Shown here piece after piece: positions 1 through 12,044 of a DNA stretch of 64,000 nt. The stretch is taken from contig JAVIAB010000092.1 of assembly GCA_032433765.1 (NCBI GenBank), positions 39,507,718-39,571,717 of the forward strand, read 5' to 3'. This DNA comes from Megaustenia siamemsis. Taxonomy: Eukaryota; Mollusca; Gastropoda; Stylommatophora; Ariophantidae. A model generated the notes under the pieces. The model was not told the DNA's origin. It did no database searches and saw only the letters and a program-made list of their open reading frames with translations. The translations under genes and the position numbers were made by a program. Within the stretch, counting starts at the first letter, position 1, and each line of letters opens with the position of its first letter.

Positions 1-182
1 GAGAAAGGAGTATATCATTTTTTTTAAAAATAAGAACAATAATGCCTGGAGTCATCTGCCACATAAATTCTTTCTTGCAACTCATACACAGTTTTTTCTG
101 TCTGTGGGGGCGATCAACACACTTAACCTGACAGCTGACTTCATGTGAGAGTCTGGAATCCTGCTCTGTTTGAGCCCTGATC

Positions 183-184
<2 letters not shown>
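1..184. other. No feature recognised
   Basis: Non-coding, AT-rich sequence before the first microsatellite. No reading frame or repeat was recognised. Confidence 0.5.

Positions 185-227
<43 letters not shown>
185..227. repeat. (AG)n microsatellite
   Basis: An uninterrupted AG dinucleotide run of about 21 units. Confidence 0.97.
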
Positions 228-229
<2 letters not shown>

Positions 230-641
230 CGCTGTTTGCTTCTGTTCGAACGTCTAAGTTGATCATTAGCCTAATATACATTGCAACAATAAGATTACGG
301 CATTTTACGCTATTTAAAACAGTTCGTTCAGTTGTTGCCCTATATTATCATAATTATAATTACATCATGCTTGGTATGTTAAATATGTGTTTTGTAAGTT
401 ATGACCACACATGGTTTTGCTACTACAAAACATTTAACATTCTTACAGTATTGTTCATTTTGTTTTTATATAAAGATCCACTCATGTGATCGGAGGGTTT
501 GTTTTGTTTACCTCCTGTCCTGCCTAAATTTGTATATATTGCGATACAGAAAACCATGTTATTATTTAAACGACTGTTATCGTGGCAACCAGGAAGTAGT
601 TTGTGAAATGTGCTCCCTATTGTTCTCATACACATTGCAAA

Positions 642-696
<55 letters not shown>
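642..696. repeat. (TG)n(TA)n microsatellite
   Basis: A short TG run passes directly into about 23 TA units. The overlapping open frames on both strands (401-706 plus, 423-728 minus) are open mainly because the TA run reads as Tyr-Ile repeats, so they are not genes. Confidence 0.97.
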
Positions 697-697
<1 letters not shown>

Positions 698-2707
698 GAC
701 GATTAAGTAAGTTTATTTTCAGGGACAATTAAGCCTATTATAACGGTACGAATTACCTGAGCTGTGTATCACGACTGATTGAGATAGGTGGCTGGTTGGT
801 TGTTACTTACATTTTGTGTAACGTATTATGATAAAATATTAGAGAAATCGTGACCTCTGTTGCATCCTCTGAATAACCAGCACAGGTTCCAGATGAGAAC
901 TTGTTCAGCAATGCTTGTAGTTGGCCTTCGAATGGTGTGTCCTATCCATCCCCGCAGTCTTTTAATTTCTTCTGTTGTGGGAAAACTTTGCTATCGTTCA
1001 TCAATTACAATAATGTACAGCACAGCACAGATCAGAGCATTAAAAAAAATGACATATCAGATCACCGAAATTATGGTCGACGAAAAGAAATGCAGCGAGA
1101 GGGAACAGTTCCTGGCGGTTCGTATTGTGATGGGCTACGTCATTGGGATTCACCTGCCGAGTGAAGCTATGGCGTTGAACACAAGGCCAGACATGGAGAT
1201 GTAGACTTTTGGACACGTAATGGCATTGTCACAACATCACTTTCTCAGATTTGTCTATCCAACAGGACCATATTAGCCGCGAATTGCTTAACAAACCTTT
1301 TTTTCTATATCAATTGCTATGAACGTGGACATACTTGATTTATTTACTCAATGCATTTTATGTCGTTTGAACTGAGTGTTGAAGAGATAAATAGTCACAA
1401 TTGTTGTTTTGTGATGGTATTAACGATTGTCGTTTGATATGGTTGTTGTTACATGTTACGGTACTTGATGCATTCAGCGCTGTGCAATTTTAACGCGTGG
1501 ATGAAGAACTAAGACGGATGGATGAAAGCAATTCATATAAAGATATCATCTTTAGTTCTGTACATGAAAGTGGCAAAGACTGTCTAGATGTAGTGTTTAA
1601 AATATAATTCTGCCTTATTAATTATGTGTCTCGCGCATAAATTTCAAAAGACGACTTACACTGCGTTTTACTCTATTTCATATTATAGTCATTTGAAAAG
1701 CCGGACGTGAAGAACCACTGTAAGAAAACAGCATCAAAAGAAAAACATTGACAATTAATATAAAGAAATCAAAAACATAAATTAATGATTAGAATGTTAC
1801 GAAAAAATTTCTCAAAAATATGTCCCTATGTCTAAAATACAGAGATAAAGGACGTGAAAAGAAAGACGGGAAAAATAGGATACAACTTTGATGAAATGTA
1901 CAATTTGAAAAATAAAGATAGTGTAAATTTGTTAGAGTTCATAAGACAAGTAGTATCAGGCACACAGCATAAAACAGCAGGTGCAGGGGCTTGACAGTGA
2001 TTAAGATTATCCTAGAAACATTACAGCCAAATGTTTTCATCCAATGCAGTCAGACACCCGATCAGGAAGAATGTTGATATTTTTGGAAAGGTCGTTGTCT
2101 TGATCAGGGAACTCAACAGCTGAGCACAGAGCTAAAGGGCTAAGTGCTCCCACCTGTCCAGAATAAATATGGCTCAGGAAAGCTTTCGAGATTTCAAAGT
2201 TTGATTTGATCTACAAATGGCAGTCTGAATGGGGCAACTGGTTAACGAACTGACAATCTGTTCATTTCATTGACAGATCGGATAACGCTCTTGACAGCGT
2301 GTGAGCAAAGGTCGCAAGATAAAACGAGAAGTATTGGAGCACAAAGCAGTTATGAAAAGTGCAAACAGAATAGCTGGTTAAAATATATGTGGAGTATGAG
2401 ACAATGGACTGATAGAATGCAGGACAGGCAGAGGACTGAAGTGAAAGCAAAAATGATTGGTATTGAAATAGACTAACATAATGAGGAACTGTATTAGCAC
2501 ATACGATCGATAGACATTAGACAGCACACACAATAAGGAACATATCTTGCCACTTGAATTACTTTACACATTAATTCACGTATGTTTCCATTTGTGACAA
2601 TTTGCTGAAGTTGACAATTACTTTCTAAAATAACATGTTTATTCTATAAAATGATAAATGTGTTGTCAATAGAGGATAGAACACTGAATAGTATGATATT
2701 ACTTGAG

Positions 2708-2710
<3 letters not shown>
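697..2710. other. No recognisable gene; one unrecognised 114-codon frame
   Basis: Two kilobases without a recognised repeat or protein. The longest frame, 860-1204 on the plus strand, shows no domain, signal peptide or membrane segment that I know, and overlaps another open frame. It is most likely chance or an old relic. Confidence 0.5.

Positions 2711-2747
<37 letters not shown>
2711..2747. repeat. (GA)n microsatellite
   Basis: A GA run with one interruption (GAAAGA) near its right end. Confidence 0.95.
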
Positions 2748-2748
<1 letters not shown>

Positions 2749-4247
2749 ATGTGTGTTCAAACTATAGCGAAATAATCGCTGGTCAAAGTAACCATCACAG
2801 AATTACATGTTGTTCTTAAATTAAATGGAGACAGAAGAAATGTTTCGACAAAGTGGCTGTCATTTGAATTTTTTATAATTAAAAAAAAAAAACTTTTATC
2901 AAATAAAATTGGCGAGAAATTGATCACTTACTTTCAATTTCAAATGTGGTCTTTTGAAATCTGCACATAATTTTAGTTATTGAAACAAACAATCCACTAC
3001 TGATTTGAGGATATCGTTTTCCTTTTTTGATTTCCCCTGACAAGTAAATAACACAGAAGCCAGAATCCGAAAAGATCTATGACGTGTTTTTTTTTTAAAC
3101 AAAGTCGAAAAACATTTCCTCAGTGTTTTAAAGTCATTGACCATCCATTATGGTTTGCCTTTAGTACACATCCGCGCACCTACAATTCTACACCATATTA
3201 TACTTAACAGTTTATTTTTCTGACAGTTCTTGTGATGACCTCTGGATTACTTTCAGTGAGTGCGACATATTTAGCTGCAGAGTTTACCAGTTGTCCATAT
3301 GTTTATTTCGTTCCATTGCACTTTTTGAACACTTTTGGGAGATTAATTTTTCTTATATAAGAACATCTATTCCTTTTTAAAATCTTGCACGTTAAAGGAT
3401 GATATAAGTCTTGATAGTTTTTTTTTCTGGTGTTCTCTATTAATCAGAGCCATAAACATTTTTTTTTCATATTTAAATCTCAGATCTCACATACGCTTAA
3501 CGTAGACTGTGTGTCTGGTGATTGGATTTATAAACAGTATTATTTTTTAATGGGATCCTGGATTCAGGTTTTCTTTGCGGGTTTGTTAAATGTATCCCTC
3601 TCAGGTGTTGTTATGGCTCTCAGACAAGTTGCTGCAAGTTTATGATTCACGATTTTGACCTCTGTATGGTTTCATTAATTTAGCGTCACGTTCGATTAGT
3701 TGGGAATGTTTTCCCAATAATCTTAGATCGTAACGTTTCTCAGTAGATAACGAGTTCACTCCGAAATCTATGACGTCTAACTTGTCTAACTGTAGAAATA
3801 ATGGCAGTAGTCATATTTCTTACTGTCTTTCTCTGGACAAAATTGAACGAAGTCTCCATCACAAACATCCAATAACTGTCCTTATATTCGATAACAACCA
3901 ATCTAACCTCAGACACAGACATCTTCTGTCAGAACTCTCTACACCACAAGCTTTAATTTCGTTCTCTGGCATTCTTATTGCGTACTCTGAGATTAGTAAT
4001 CGCGAATAGTAAACCATAGGCGAGGTCTCTGTACAGAATACGACTGTCAATACATATATGAAAAGTGATTGCTTGTTTACAGCCACCGATATATTCTAGA
4101 TGGGTTTATTGCTCACATATAATATAACGTGCTAGACAATTTCATTCACTACATATACAGAAGAAATATGTAAATCGGGCTCCAGAGCTCTCATTTCAAT
4201 AATTCGTTCATATGGCGATATTATGTATAGTTTATGTTTTTAAGCAA
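2748..4247. other. Nothing recognised
   Basis: AT-rich sequence with several A and T homopolymers (for example near 2881 and 3419). No protein similarity was recognised in any frame. Confidence 0.5.
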
Positions 4248-4263
4248 TTTTCTTGTATAAAAA

Positions 4264-4530
4264 AGTAAAGTAAAGTACCCCCGTCACGCCAAGTGGCGTA
4301 TAGGGAAATATGGTGTTGGTGACCCTATATTTTACAGACCTTCTGCACATGATTTTTTGGGTAATGTTGTCGGTATTACGCCCGTGCTGTTTTACTTTCC
4401 CAGAAAAAAATCCGGTACCCATTTAAGGCTGGGTGAACCTGGAAGCCGTCGGTTGGGATCGAACCCTACCCCTTGTTCTTTGTAGTCCAGTTCACTAACC
4501 ACTGAGCTATCGTGGCTAATTTTTTTTTTT
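4264..4530 (-). mobile_element. tRNA-derived SINE, copy A
   Basis: A non-autonomous retroposon read on the minus strand. Its 5' head is at the right and looks like a tRNA. The A-box (TAGCTCAGTGGTTAG) is the complement of about 4495-4509 and the B-box (GGTTCGATCC) is the complement of 4456-4465. A central domain shared by all copies here follows, then a CTTTACTTTACTTTT-type tail at the left. Near-matching flanks (about 4248-4263 and 4531-4546, one mismatch) look like a target duplication. Copy B starts directly after it. RNA polymerase III promotion from the two boxes is expected for the class. The 3' machinery was presumably borrowed from a LINE. Confidence 0.85.
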
Positions 4531-4546
4531 TTTTGTTGTATAAAAA

Positions 4547-4808
4547 GTAAAATAAAAGTAAAGAGCCCTGTCACGCCAAGTGGCGTATAGGGAATATAAT
4601 GTTGGTGACCATACATTATACAGACCTTCAGCACATGATTTTTGGGGTAAAGTGATCGGTATTACGCCCGAGTCGCTTTACTTTGCCAGAAAGAAAATCT
4701 GGTACCCATTTAAGGCTGGGTGAATGAACCCGGAAGCCGTCGGTTGGGATCGAACCCTACCTCTTGTCCTTTGTTGTCTAGTTTACTAACCACTGAGATA
4801 TCGCGGCT
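4547..4808 (-). mobile_element. tRNA-derived SINE, copy B
   Basis: Second copy of the same SINE family in the same orientation, beginning where the flanking duplication of copy A ends. Its tail on the minus strand reads GGGCTCTTTACTTTTATTTT. A 4-bp insertion in the central domain (GTGAATGAACC) and an A-box change (GATATC) separate it from copy A, so the pair is not a recent simple duplication. Confidence 0.85.
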
Positions 4809-5296
4809 CCCGAATTTTCGGGTTCAACTAATGTTATGAATCTAGAGCTAAAACATTTGATGTAAGCAGTTATCCCACTATAGTAACAGTTTTAATGAAA
4901 ACATTCAACTCGTTTAAATAAGAATAATATATTGCAGACTTAAACTATCGATAAATGGAAGCGTATAATATTTAAAGAACTTAATAAATGTGTATTTTAA
5001 CTGATTTGTGTCATTATGAGATTAGATTTACAATATTACAAAAATAAACGTAGTTTTAAGTAGTTTATTTATTCTGAATAACGATTATTATATCATTTAT
5101 AAACTTTACTGGGTTTATTTTTAAAATAATTATCAAGTAAACTTGTCAATAATTTCTGATGCCAATGGCTGTGACTGCTGGTCGAGCGAGAGCTAAAGAT
5201 GTTCATCTTCTAGGAAACCTAGAGAAGAAATGAAAAGGAACGAGAAGTGAAAAGATTATAATCTTTAAAATAAAGATTAATAATATGTTTTATTAA
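4809..5296. other. Nothing recognised
   Basis: AT-rich spacer between SINE copy B and a LINE tail. No coding signal was seen. Confidence 0.5.
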
Positions 5297-5425
5297 ACAG
5301 TCTTAATCGCTAAGTGAATGGTTTAGCAGAAGGTGAACAACAGAAATGATAAATAACTGTCGTGATCGAAAGTTGTGGAGAGACATGATCACCTACGCCA
5401 GCAGGTTTGGTACTTGATGATAATG
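5297..5425 (+). mobile_element. 5'-truncated RTE-like LINE tail
   Basis: The last ~130 bp of the RTE-like LINE family that recurs through this window. It encodes the C-terminal signature (K-LWRDMITYAS-) followed by a stop and a degenerate TGATGATAATGA tail. It is truncated far downstream of the RT domain, as is usual for dead LINE copies. Compare the better copies at 44413-44835 and 55333-55540. Confidence 0.75.
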
Positions 5426-7904
5426 AACATGTTTTATAAATATTATTATTATATATACATATATTTATCTATTTCAAGAGTGAAAATAAGGTTAAGAAAG
5501 GAATAGTTATGGGTCTTGAAGAATCGGGGTTCTGTTAGGGTGCAAGTATTGATTGATTTGGGGGGGGGGGAGGTGGTGGTGATGGATGAATATGACATTT
5601 CATAAGCAGAAAGCTGAGAACTGTTTGTCGTCTGTTGATCAGAACTAAGCACCTTGAGTTTGTTTTGGCTGCGGTTGATTTTATTCTTATAATTCTACTT
5701 TAACGATACTATTATATTATAGTGTTTATGGAAGTGCTTTAGTCTATGAAAATCAAACTACTTACAAATAGCATTTGTTTATGCTCTATTTATATATGTA
5801 AAGGTGCATATAAGTAAGTAAATATGATATACTAATTATAGATTCACTGGGTTACCATTCTTGATAGTATACCTTAGACCTAAATACTTCTTGCCCACAA
5901 TTTATTTTCACAGGTGCCATATACAAATGTATATTTACTATTTCGCACTCTACAATGCAATATGTATTCCACCGTTGTACTACCAGTGTCAGAACTGGAC
6001 ACTAGACTTAAGAATAATAAAAAAATAACCACTGTCATGATTACATGTGTTTGACGCATAATATGACAAAGACATAAATCTATAGAGGAGCTGAGTGAAA
6101 TGTTAGGAATAATTCACCCAAACAAGAAACAGATAAATTGGGTTGGACAGAAAGGTCAAGATTCAACACAATGAGCCTTTAACAAACGCATTGAGAACAT
6201 CAGACCCAAGAACTGACCACGAGTGGATTGGTGGACTACTAGTAACATTAGAAAACATAACAGCAGGACAGACCAACGGAAGAGAAAACATTGAAATCTA
6301 TATCTCTACTCGACGCTGAAAGACAAATTTGAAACGAGAAAGAAGTAGAACGAGATACCATTTTGAGTGGAAATAGCGGTCTAATATAGCCTAAGTGACG
6401 TGATAACATTTTCTTGTCTTGCATCCACAGTTACCATAATCTCTCGCTGAACGTAGAACTTCCAAAAATAATTGCTATGGCCCAAGCAGATTTATCTGGG
6501 TTTGGTGTTGTGAGTATGGAACACTGTACATCAACACTGTGGTCGTTGTGAACAAAACATGCGAGCGTAGCACACTGTTGTTTGTATATGCCAGCAAATA
6601 CATGGTACGCCCAGCAAGAAATTAGACCGACAACCTTTAGTAAGCATTTATCATAAACCTTAGTTGTCTCTTAGAGACAAAGTAACAAACAATGAAGTGT
6701 TGGATCGTGCTAGGGTAATACAAATATTCTCTTTCTACAGCAACACCGTCTCAGGTGGCATAAATTCCCAAAGATGAGCTATTTGAAAAGATAACCATCG
6801 GGAAAAGAAATAAAGAAAGATCCCTTCTACGTTACAAAGACATTTGTTAACCTGATGACTCTGGATAAAATATCACTGAGAAGAGCTTGTTACGAACAGG
6901 TTCAGTTAGAGCCAAAGTAAAAGTTAACAACCGAAAAACTGACGAAAGTTATCAACTCTAGTAGTGCACAAATGATCAAAAGACATTCTCTAGTAAGATT
7001 CTTTCATTGGATTAAATTGCTTTTTTTTCTGCTCGAGACTGACCAAGTCTTTTAAGTATTAGCCTAGATGACATATTCTGACGTTGAACAGGTCTGTCTT
7101 TCCATGAAGAAAGATAAAGGCCCAAGACAGCTATACAGAAGTATATGTCCCAACTAATTGAAGAGTTAAAAATTACTCGAAAAACACAATTGAAATACAT
7201 TCTATTGCTTCTGTGCAAAAGAATGTACTAAGTCTTCGCTGGTTGTTTATGGAGCAATTAATGGCACGTAAGTGGGACAGACTACACATCGGTTCTGACA
7301 TTTTGTGTACTGGAGTGATGCATTAAAAGAAATTATCTACACTTGAATAGAGTATATTTGATAAATGATAACTGGAGTTGACATCACTGCACTCAGAGCA
7401 AACCTACAAGTACTCAGCTTTTCACAGGAGATGATGAAAAGTGTGTGCTCTGATAGTTTCTGTAGTTCACTACTTATTTACACTTCTATTCCGTCCTCTT
7501 CTTCTCCCTGTCCTACTCGTACCTTGATTAACTTCTAATTCTTGGTGTTTCAAACATACTCTTACATCAATTACCGTAAATTATCATAGAGACTGCAGTA
7601 TACATTTTTTATCAAGCTGCAATTACGCAGAAGAATCAGCATACTTTAATCTAGATAAAACTGTTTCAAGGATATCCTTTTACCGACTATCCTCTTTCTG
7701 TTTCATTCTAGAAATATAATAGAGGGGATCTGAATAAACAGCTTATGTCAGCTGTAAGTCGTCAAGCAGTTCACACAATGGCAGTTAATAATTTTACCAT
7801 GATAGAAACGAAAACTATGTACCTCATCAGGCTTTGTTTCGACATCCACCAATTTGGTAGCAAATAGGGAGCCGGCAGTGGGATGTAAGGCACACTCCTA
7901 CAAG
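5426..7904. other. No recognisable gene
   Basis: About 2.5 kb without recognised protein or repeat. A run of ten G followed by purine-rich GGTGGTGGTGATGG lies at 5561-5585. Small frames (5449-5652 minus, 7012-7218 minus) match nothing that I know. Confidence 0.45.
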
Positions 7905-8900
7905 ATATGGTGACAGCATTACAAAAAAAAGGAAACACAACACAATAATGACGTTTAGGCCAACATGCGGCCTTCTTCAGAAAAGAAGAACAAAAACAAC
8001 ATACAATGAGGCACAGGTAGCTATTGCTACATCTATGATGATTAGGACAGGTAAGTTTGGGTGAAGTTGACGGAGGGATAAGAGGTGTGATGATGAAATG
8101 AGAGAGAAATATGTGCTACATGTTGGAGGATATGTGAAATGTGGAAATATGGAAGTATAAGTATATCTAGAGCAATGATAATATATATATTTTGTAAATT
8201 AGACTTAGTTGTAGGCAGGATACGTCCGCTCCCCGAGAGAGATGGCAGTCAAACGCCGAATGAAGGACCTATTATCCCCGTTGTTATAATCAGTCGTGTA
8301 GTTAGACCAGAGATAAGATGAGTTGTGACGTAGCCAAGCGGGACACTGATAGACTGGGGTCCCATGGATGTGAAGACTAATTCGACATGGTTTAATTACT
8401 CTGGCGATGAGTGGAGCGAAATGAGGGACAGGTACTGATAAAGGATACTAAAGGTGTGGTAACCGAACGGACCGGCCAGACATATATACACACCGTGGTG
8501 GTAAGCGAGGCGTGATAGAGGATTAACGAGATATGTAATATAGATCCAGAAAATAGCCCGAGGAAAAAATGTCTGGTGGCAGGGGGCCACAAACTTAGCA
8601 GGGGAATGAAAAATGGAGAGGAGGAAGGAGTGAATGAAGAGGGGTTACCTGTAGGACAGGGAAATATTGATTCCCTGTGTGTTAATGCAACCCATACGGG
8701 CGATAAAGATTCTCTAAAGTGAATCGACTGCGACTGTCAGAAGAACATGACACAAGGCCAGTAATTAGAACATCCGCCTTAAATCCTACGACATCCTTCT
8801 TGGTGGCAAATAACCGAGTCGGTTCAAACATCAGCATATTGCAATGTAAGAGAATGGGATGGAAGACAGAGGTGTGAGGCAGAAAAAGGGATGGAGGAAT
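7905..8900 (-). mobile_element. Possible Penelope-like non-coding flank
   Basis: On the minus strand, about 7940-7990 reads CTGAAGAAGGCCGCATGT followed by TGGCCTAAACGTCATTATT. This resembles the stretch often found beyond the coding part of Penelope-like retroelements (compare about 39555-39600). The purine-rich, GA-biased sequence that follows has a texture like the element at 39.5-41.9 kb. No RT or GIY-YIG coding sequence was recognised here, so this would be only a non-coding piece. The call rests on motif similarity and texture. Confidence 0.3.
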
Positions 8901-8949
8901 TCAACAATAAATTCTAAATAGAAAGATTAACGGTATAATGTATATGACT

Positions 8950-10640
8950 GTGCTTGAACTTCACGAACAAGGTTTCCATGCTTGGTGGTATTTGGCCAAC
9001 AGCAATGTCCTAAATTTGTACTAATTGTTTTCTAAATTTGTGTAATTTAATAGATTTATTACTTTTGATTTAGTCCACTTATGTTTAAAAAAAAATGTTC
9101 ACAAACATAAGCGCTACCAAACAAAGAAGTAATTTTTGGGGCATTTAATGCGATCATTCTATATTGTTCACGTTAGAAATAAGATGCATAGAAGACCACT
9201 ATCTTTGAGCCCCTACATTTTAATTTCAGAATATTAGGTTCTTGCAAATAAGTAACTCACATTTGCATCTTTGGCGGGGCATCATTTACATCCATATCAA
9301 ATGGTGTTGAGAAATATTCTAATCTTGTTTGTTGTGCAGCAAAATCTGTGAAACGGCCCACAAAAGGCAGCAACTATCATTAATCGGGTCAGTATAACCG
9401 ATGAAATTAATAAGTGATTTATTCTACTGTCCAAACCTTACCAAAAAATTAGCGTTTTCTTCTCAAAGGTTACTCTCCCACAGTTTCAATGTTTCATTTT
9501 TTTTTAATGAAAAGCCCTGATATGCGTGTAAAGTTTGTGTACCAGTTACCCTTGTGTTTGTAACTTGAGATTAATTTTCATAAAATGTTGAGTCATGTCA
9601 ATTAAAAACGCTAGCTGGCAGCTCCATTGAGGGCCCGATAATTATTTGACCTGATAACCCTTCATGTCCATGAAAGGTTCTACTTCAGTACGTAAGTCAT
9701 AACATCTTTTCAGTATTTCTTCTAGACTTCATAATAGTAAAGCAGATTATCGTACTCTGAATCCATATCATGAAAGAATTCTTTGATTGTTGAGGCCTCG
9801 TGCTTTATAAAGTTCACACAAGATATCATGACTGCCATATGATGTCAGCAATTTTAAACGTATTGGCGCACAGATTCTCTTGGTGAATAATATAATGTAG
9901 GAATGAAACATCAAGATGACCTAACCCGAGAACCAATATGTGGGATTTTATTTTGCAAAACGGGCCTCAGTTTTGACAGTCATAGCTGGTTTACCTTCTG
10001 TTGTAACTTCAAAAAAGCATGTCCCAATTTAATACGTCTGTCAAATCAACTGACTCATTTAAGGCGACTGAGAATGTAACGAATTCTGACGCACGTTCTT
10101 TTAAGCTTTTTAAACATCTTTCCCCATGTCATCTATGCGTCTTCCGACAGTCCGTCGTGATAAACTTACTTGCTGAAGTAAATAACTCTTATCAGAACAA
10201 AGCACTTTATCAGCTGCTTCGAAACACGCTTTCACAATTTTTCCAACGGAGTTAAGGTTTCAAATTCTTCGCAATTGTTTCACTAATAATATAACTCGGG
10301 AAGACAGCTTTCTTTGGATATTTATTCACATTATAAAATACACTTTATTGACCTTGCAATAATATCTTTAAATGTGCCATTTTGTCCCGTCTAACTTGTC
10401 CTTCCAATGAACTGCCATTTTGTCCCGTCTAACTTGTCCTTCCAAAGAAGTGCAATTTTCATGTTTGGATTGGAAGTATTGTTTCATGTCACGCTTTTCT
10501 CATTACATATTAAATGCACAGGGTCATCGCTATATCGAATTAAGAAATAATCCAAAGTTCATCTTTTCTAAAACGTACGAAATTCTATATCCACTTATCT
10601 ATTTTTGCTTCCCAGTACCATTGTGTAAATCACTAGTTAC
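8950..10640 (-). pseudogene. hAT transposase relic (BED finger, ZBED5/GTF2IRD2-like)
   Basis: A decayed minus-strand hAT transposase. In order from the N-terminus: a BED-finger region (about 10420-10560) with the phrases ICNEKS and SKHE followed by SLEGQVRRDK; then SLSRRTVGRRIDDMGK (about 10120-10170); then LRTEVEPFMDMKG (about 9656-9700); then RFTDFAAQQTRLEYFSTPF (about 9290-9355); then GSAYVCE (about 9094-9119) of the C-terminal dimerisation domain. Stops and frameshifts break every frame, and the catalytic DESTD region is not readable. The order matches domesticated relatives such as ZBED5, but the decay and the upstream terminal repeat at 11175-11215 indicate a dead transposon. Confidence 0.75.
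10376..10451. repeat. Two-unit 38-bp tandem duplication
   Basis: The phrase starting GCCATTTTGTCCCGTC occurs at 10376 and again at 10414, almost identical over 38 bp. It lies in the BED-finger part of the hAT relic and duplicates the codons for LEGQVRRDKMA, so it is a local duplication after or during decay. Confidence 0.85.
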
Positions 10641-11174
10641 GGTCAGTTATTAACTTTCATTGCCTTGCTATTTAGTTTAAAATTAAATAAAATCCGTCTG
10701 CCACCGCAATTCGAAACCACTACCAAAACCGTTGCTAAAGACACTCAATTCTTTTAACTGACGCAATATTGTCAGCGAATAAAAGCCCCGACGTATAAAT
10801 ACAATACCATCAGCCACATATAAAAACTACTTTTATCCATCGCGACACAAACAATAGGGTCTACACCACTCTTGTGATGTTGACTTATCAAATGAAAATA
10901 AAAGAATTGTTCTGTTGAATGTTGTCCATCATCAAAGGAATGATCTTAGCAGTCTAGGCTTGCAACAAATAAAAGCAACTAATAGAACATAGATATAATA
11001 AACATTATTTCATTTTGGCGTATTCGTTAATCAAATTACTATTTTGTTAACGAGTTATGAATTTGTGTGCATTTAATTTATACGTATATGTATTATTTAT
11101 CCTTTTTTGACCTCAGGGAATGGAGTGTACAGTAACTTTAAATCAAGTATAAGGGCAGGTCAAAATAGCTTGAC

Positions 11175-11215
11175 GGGCCGATTCTGGCCTGCGGGCCGTA
11201 GGTTGTCTACCACTG
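11175..11215 (-). repeat. hAT terminal inverted repeat (one end)
   Basis: Read on the minus strand this begins CAGTGGTAGACAACCTACGG and continues CCCGCAGGCC. That closely follows the CAGTGGTCGGCAACC...GGCCCGCGGGCC terminus known from ZBED/Charlie-type hAT elements. It lies upstream of the minus-strand BED-finger hAT relic and is its likely 5' end. I did not find the matching terminus on the other side. Confidence 0.7.
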
Positions 11216-11224
11216 TTATAGTGT

Positions 11225-11600
11225 ATAGTAGGAAGTGGTATGCTCTTCTGAAACCTCTCCTGCTGTTAGTTTCTCAGTGCTTTAATATTCCATCAATCGA
11301 TCTTTGTCGTGGTCGATCCTTAGATCTGGTTTTTTTGTAACGTTTGTTGGCGGCTCTTTGTGTTATAATTCGATTTTTATGTTTTATTACACGGCAAGCC
11401 ATTTTATCTATTGTTTCTTTATGTATTCAATGGCAGATATTTATTCCCAGATATTTTTTTTTTATTTCATCATTTCAAATCCTCTATCTAAGGCTGTTTC
11501 ATGTCAAGCGCGACGCATTAAATTGATGTGGTGATTATTTTACTCATTGTTTTATAGTCTGGCGTCCAGGTCTGGCATCGCTAGCACAAACAGGATGAAA
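11225..11600 (-). mobile_element. LINE C-terminal fragment (family Y)
   Basis: Minus-strand conceptual translation gives AIEYIKKQ-IKW and EPPTNVT--PDLRIDHDKDR, interrupted by stops. The second phrase aligns with EPSTNAT--PDPKFDYEKDR at 28810-29020, and the region before it resembles the C-terminal basic part of APE-type LINE ORF2 proteins. It is a 5'-truncated dead copy abutting the hAT terminal repeat. Confidence 0.45.
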
Positions 11601-11740
11601 TTTGTGTTAATTGTGACTCTGTGATTATTCTATGCATTAATGCCGTCTGCGAAGCAAAGCTCTTAACCGTCTCTGTTTCAGACTACTTGCTTATCTTATA
11701 TATGTCTCAACCGCTATGCAACAATGGATATTGTTTCTTC

Positions 11741-11815
11741 ACACACACACACGTACACGAACACACACACGCACACACACGCACACACACGCACACACAC
11801 ACGCGCACGTACACG
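11741..11815. repeat. (CA)n microsatellite, interrupted
   Basis: CA repeats with regular G interruptions (CACACACACG units). Confidence 0.93.
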
Positions 11816-12044
11816 CAAACACAGGTGTACATGTTAAATATCTCCCTGAGGGATGTTGTCTGTAGGTTAATGTTCAAACCATTTCATCTGTTAGTTTCTA
11901 ATACCAGAAACCTACCGAGAAATTTCCTCATTGTAATCAGCGTGAAGTAAACAATGGAAAATTAAGTTTGAAAGCCACTGCAACCACGTGTTCTGAAACT
12001 GTATGTCATGTGACATCATCAGTAAGTACCCACATTCTAAACGC

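Noticed and set aside
401..728. Overlapping ~100-codon frames on both strands
   Set aside because: They are open mainly because of the TA microsatellite (Tyr-Ile repeats) and carry no protein signature.
860..1204. 114-codon plus-strand frame as a possible gene
   Set aside because: No recognised domain, overlaps a second frame of 87 codons, no splice or promoter context that could be defended.
4430..4515. Functional tRNA gene
   Set aside because: A-box and B-box are present, but the sequence lacks a complete cloverleaf and continues into the SINE body; six dispersed copies with target duplications show that it is a retroposon.
4392..4634. 80-codon and 60-codon minus frames over the SINE pair
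   Set aside because: They are conceptual translations of the tRNA-derived SINE; the same peptide recurs at every SINE copy.
7819..7845. Hammerhead ribozyme core (CTGATGAG and CGAAAC on the minus strand)
   Set aside because: The two conserved blocks are in the wrong order and only a few bases apart, leaving no room for the required stems.
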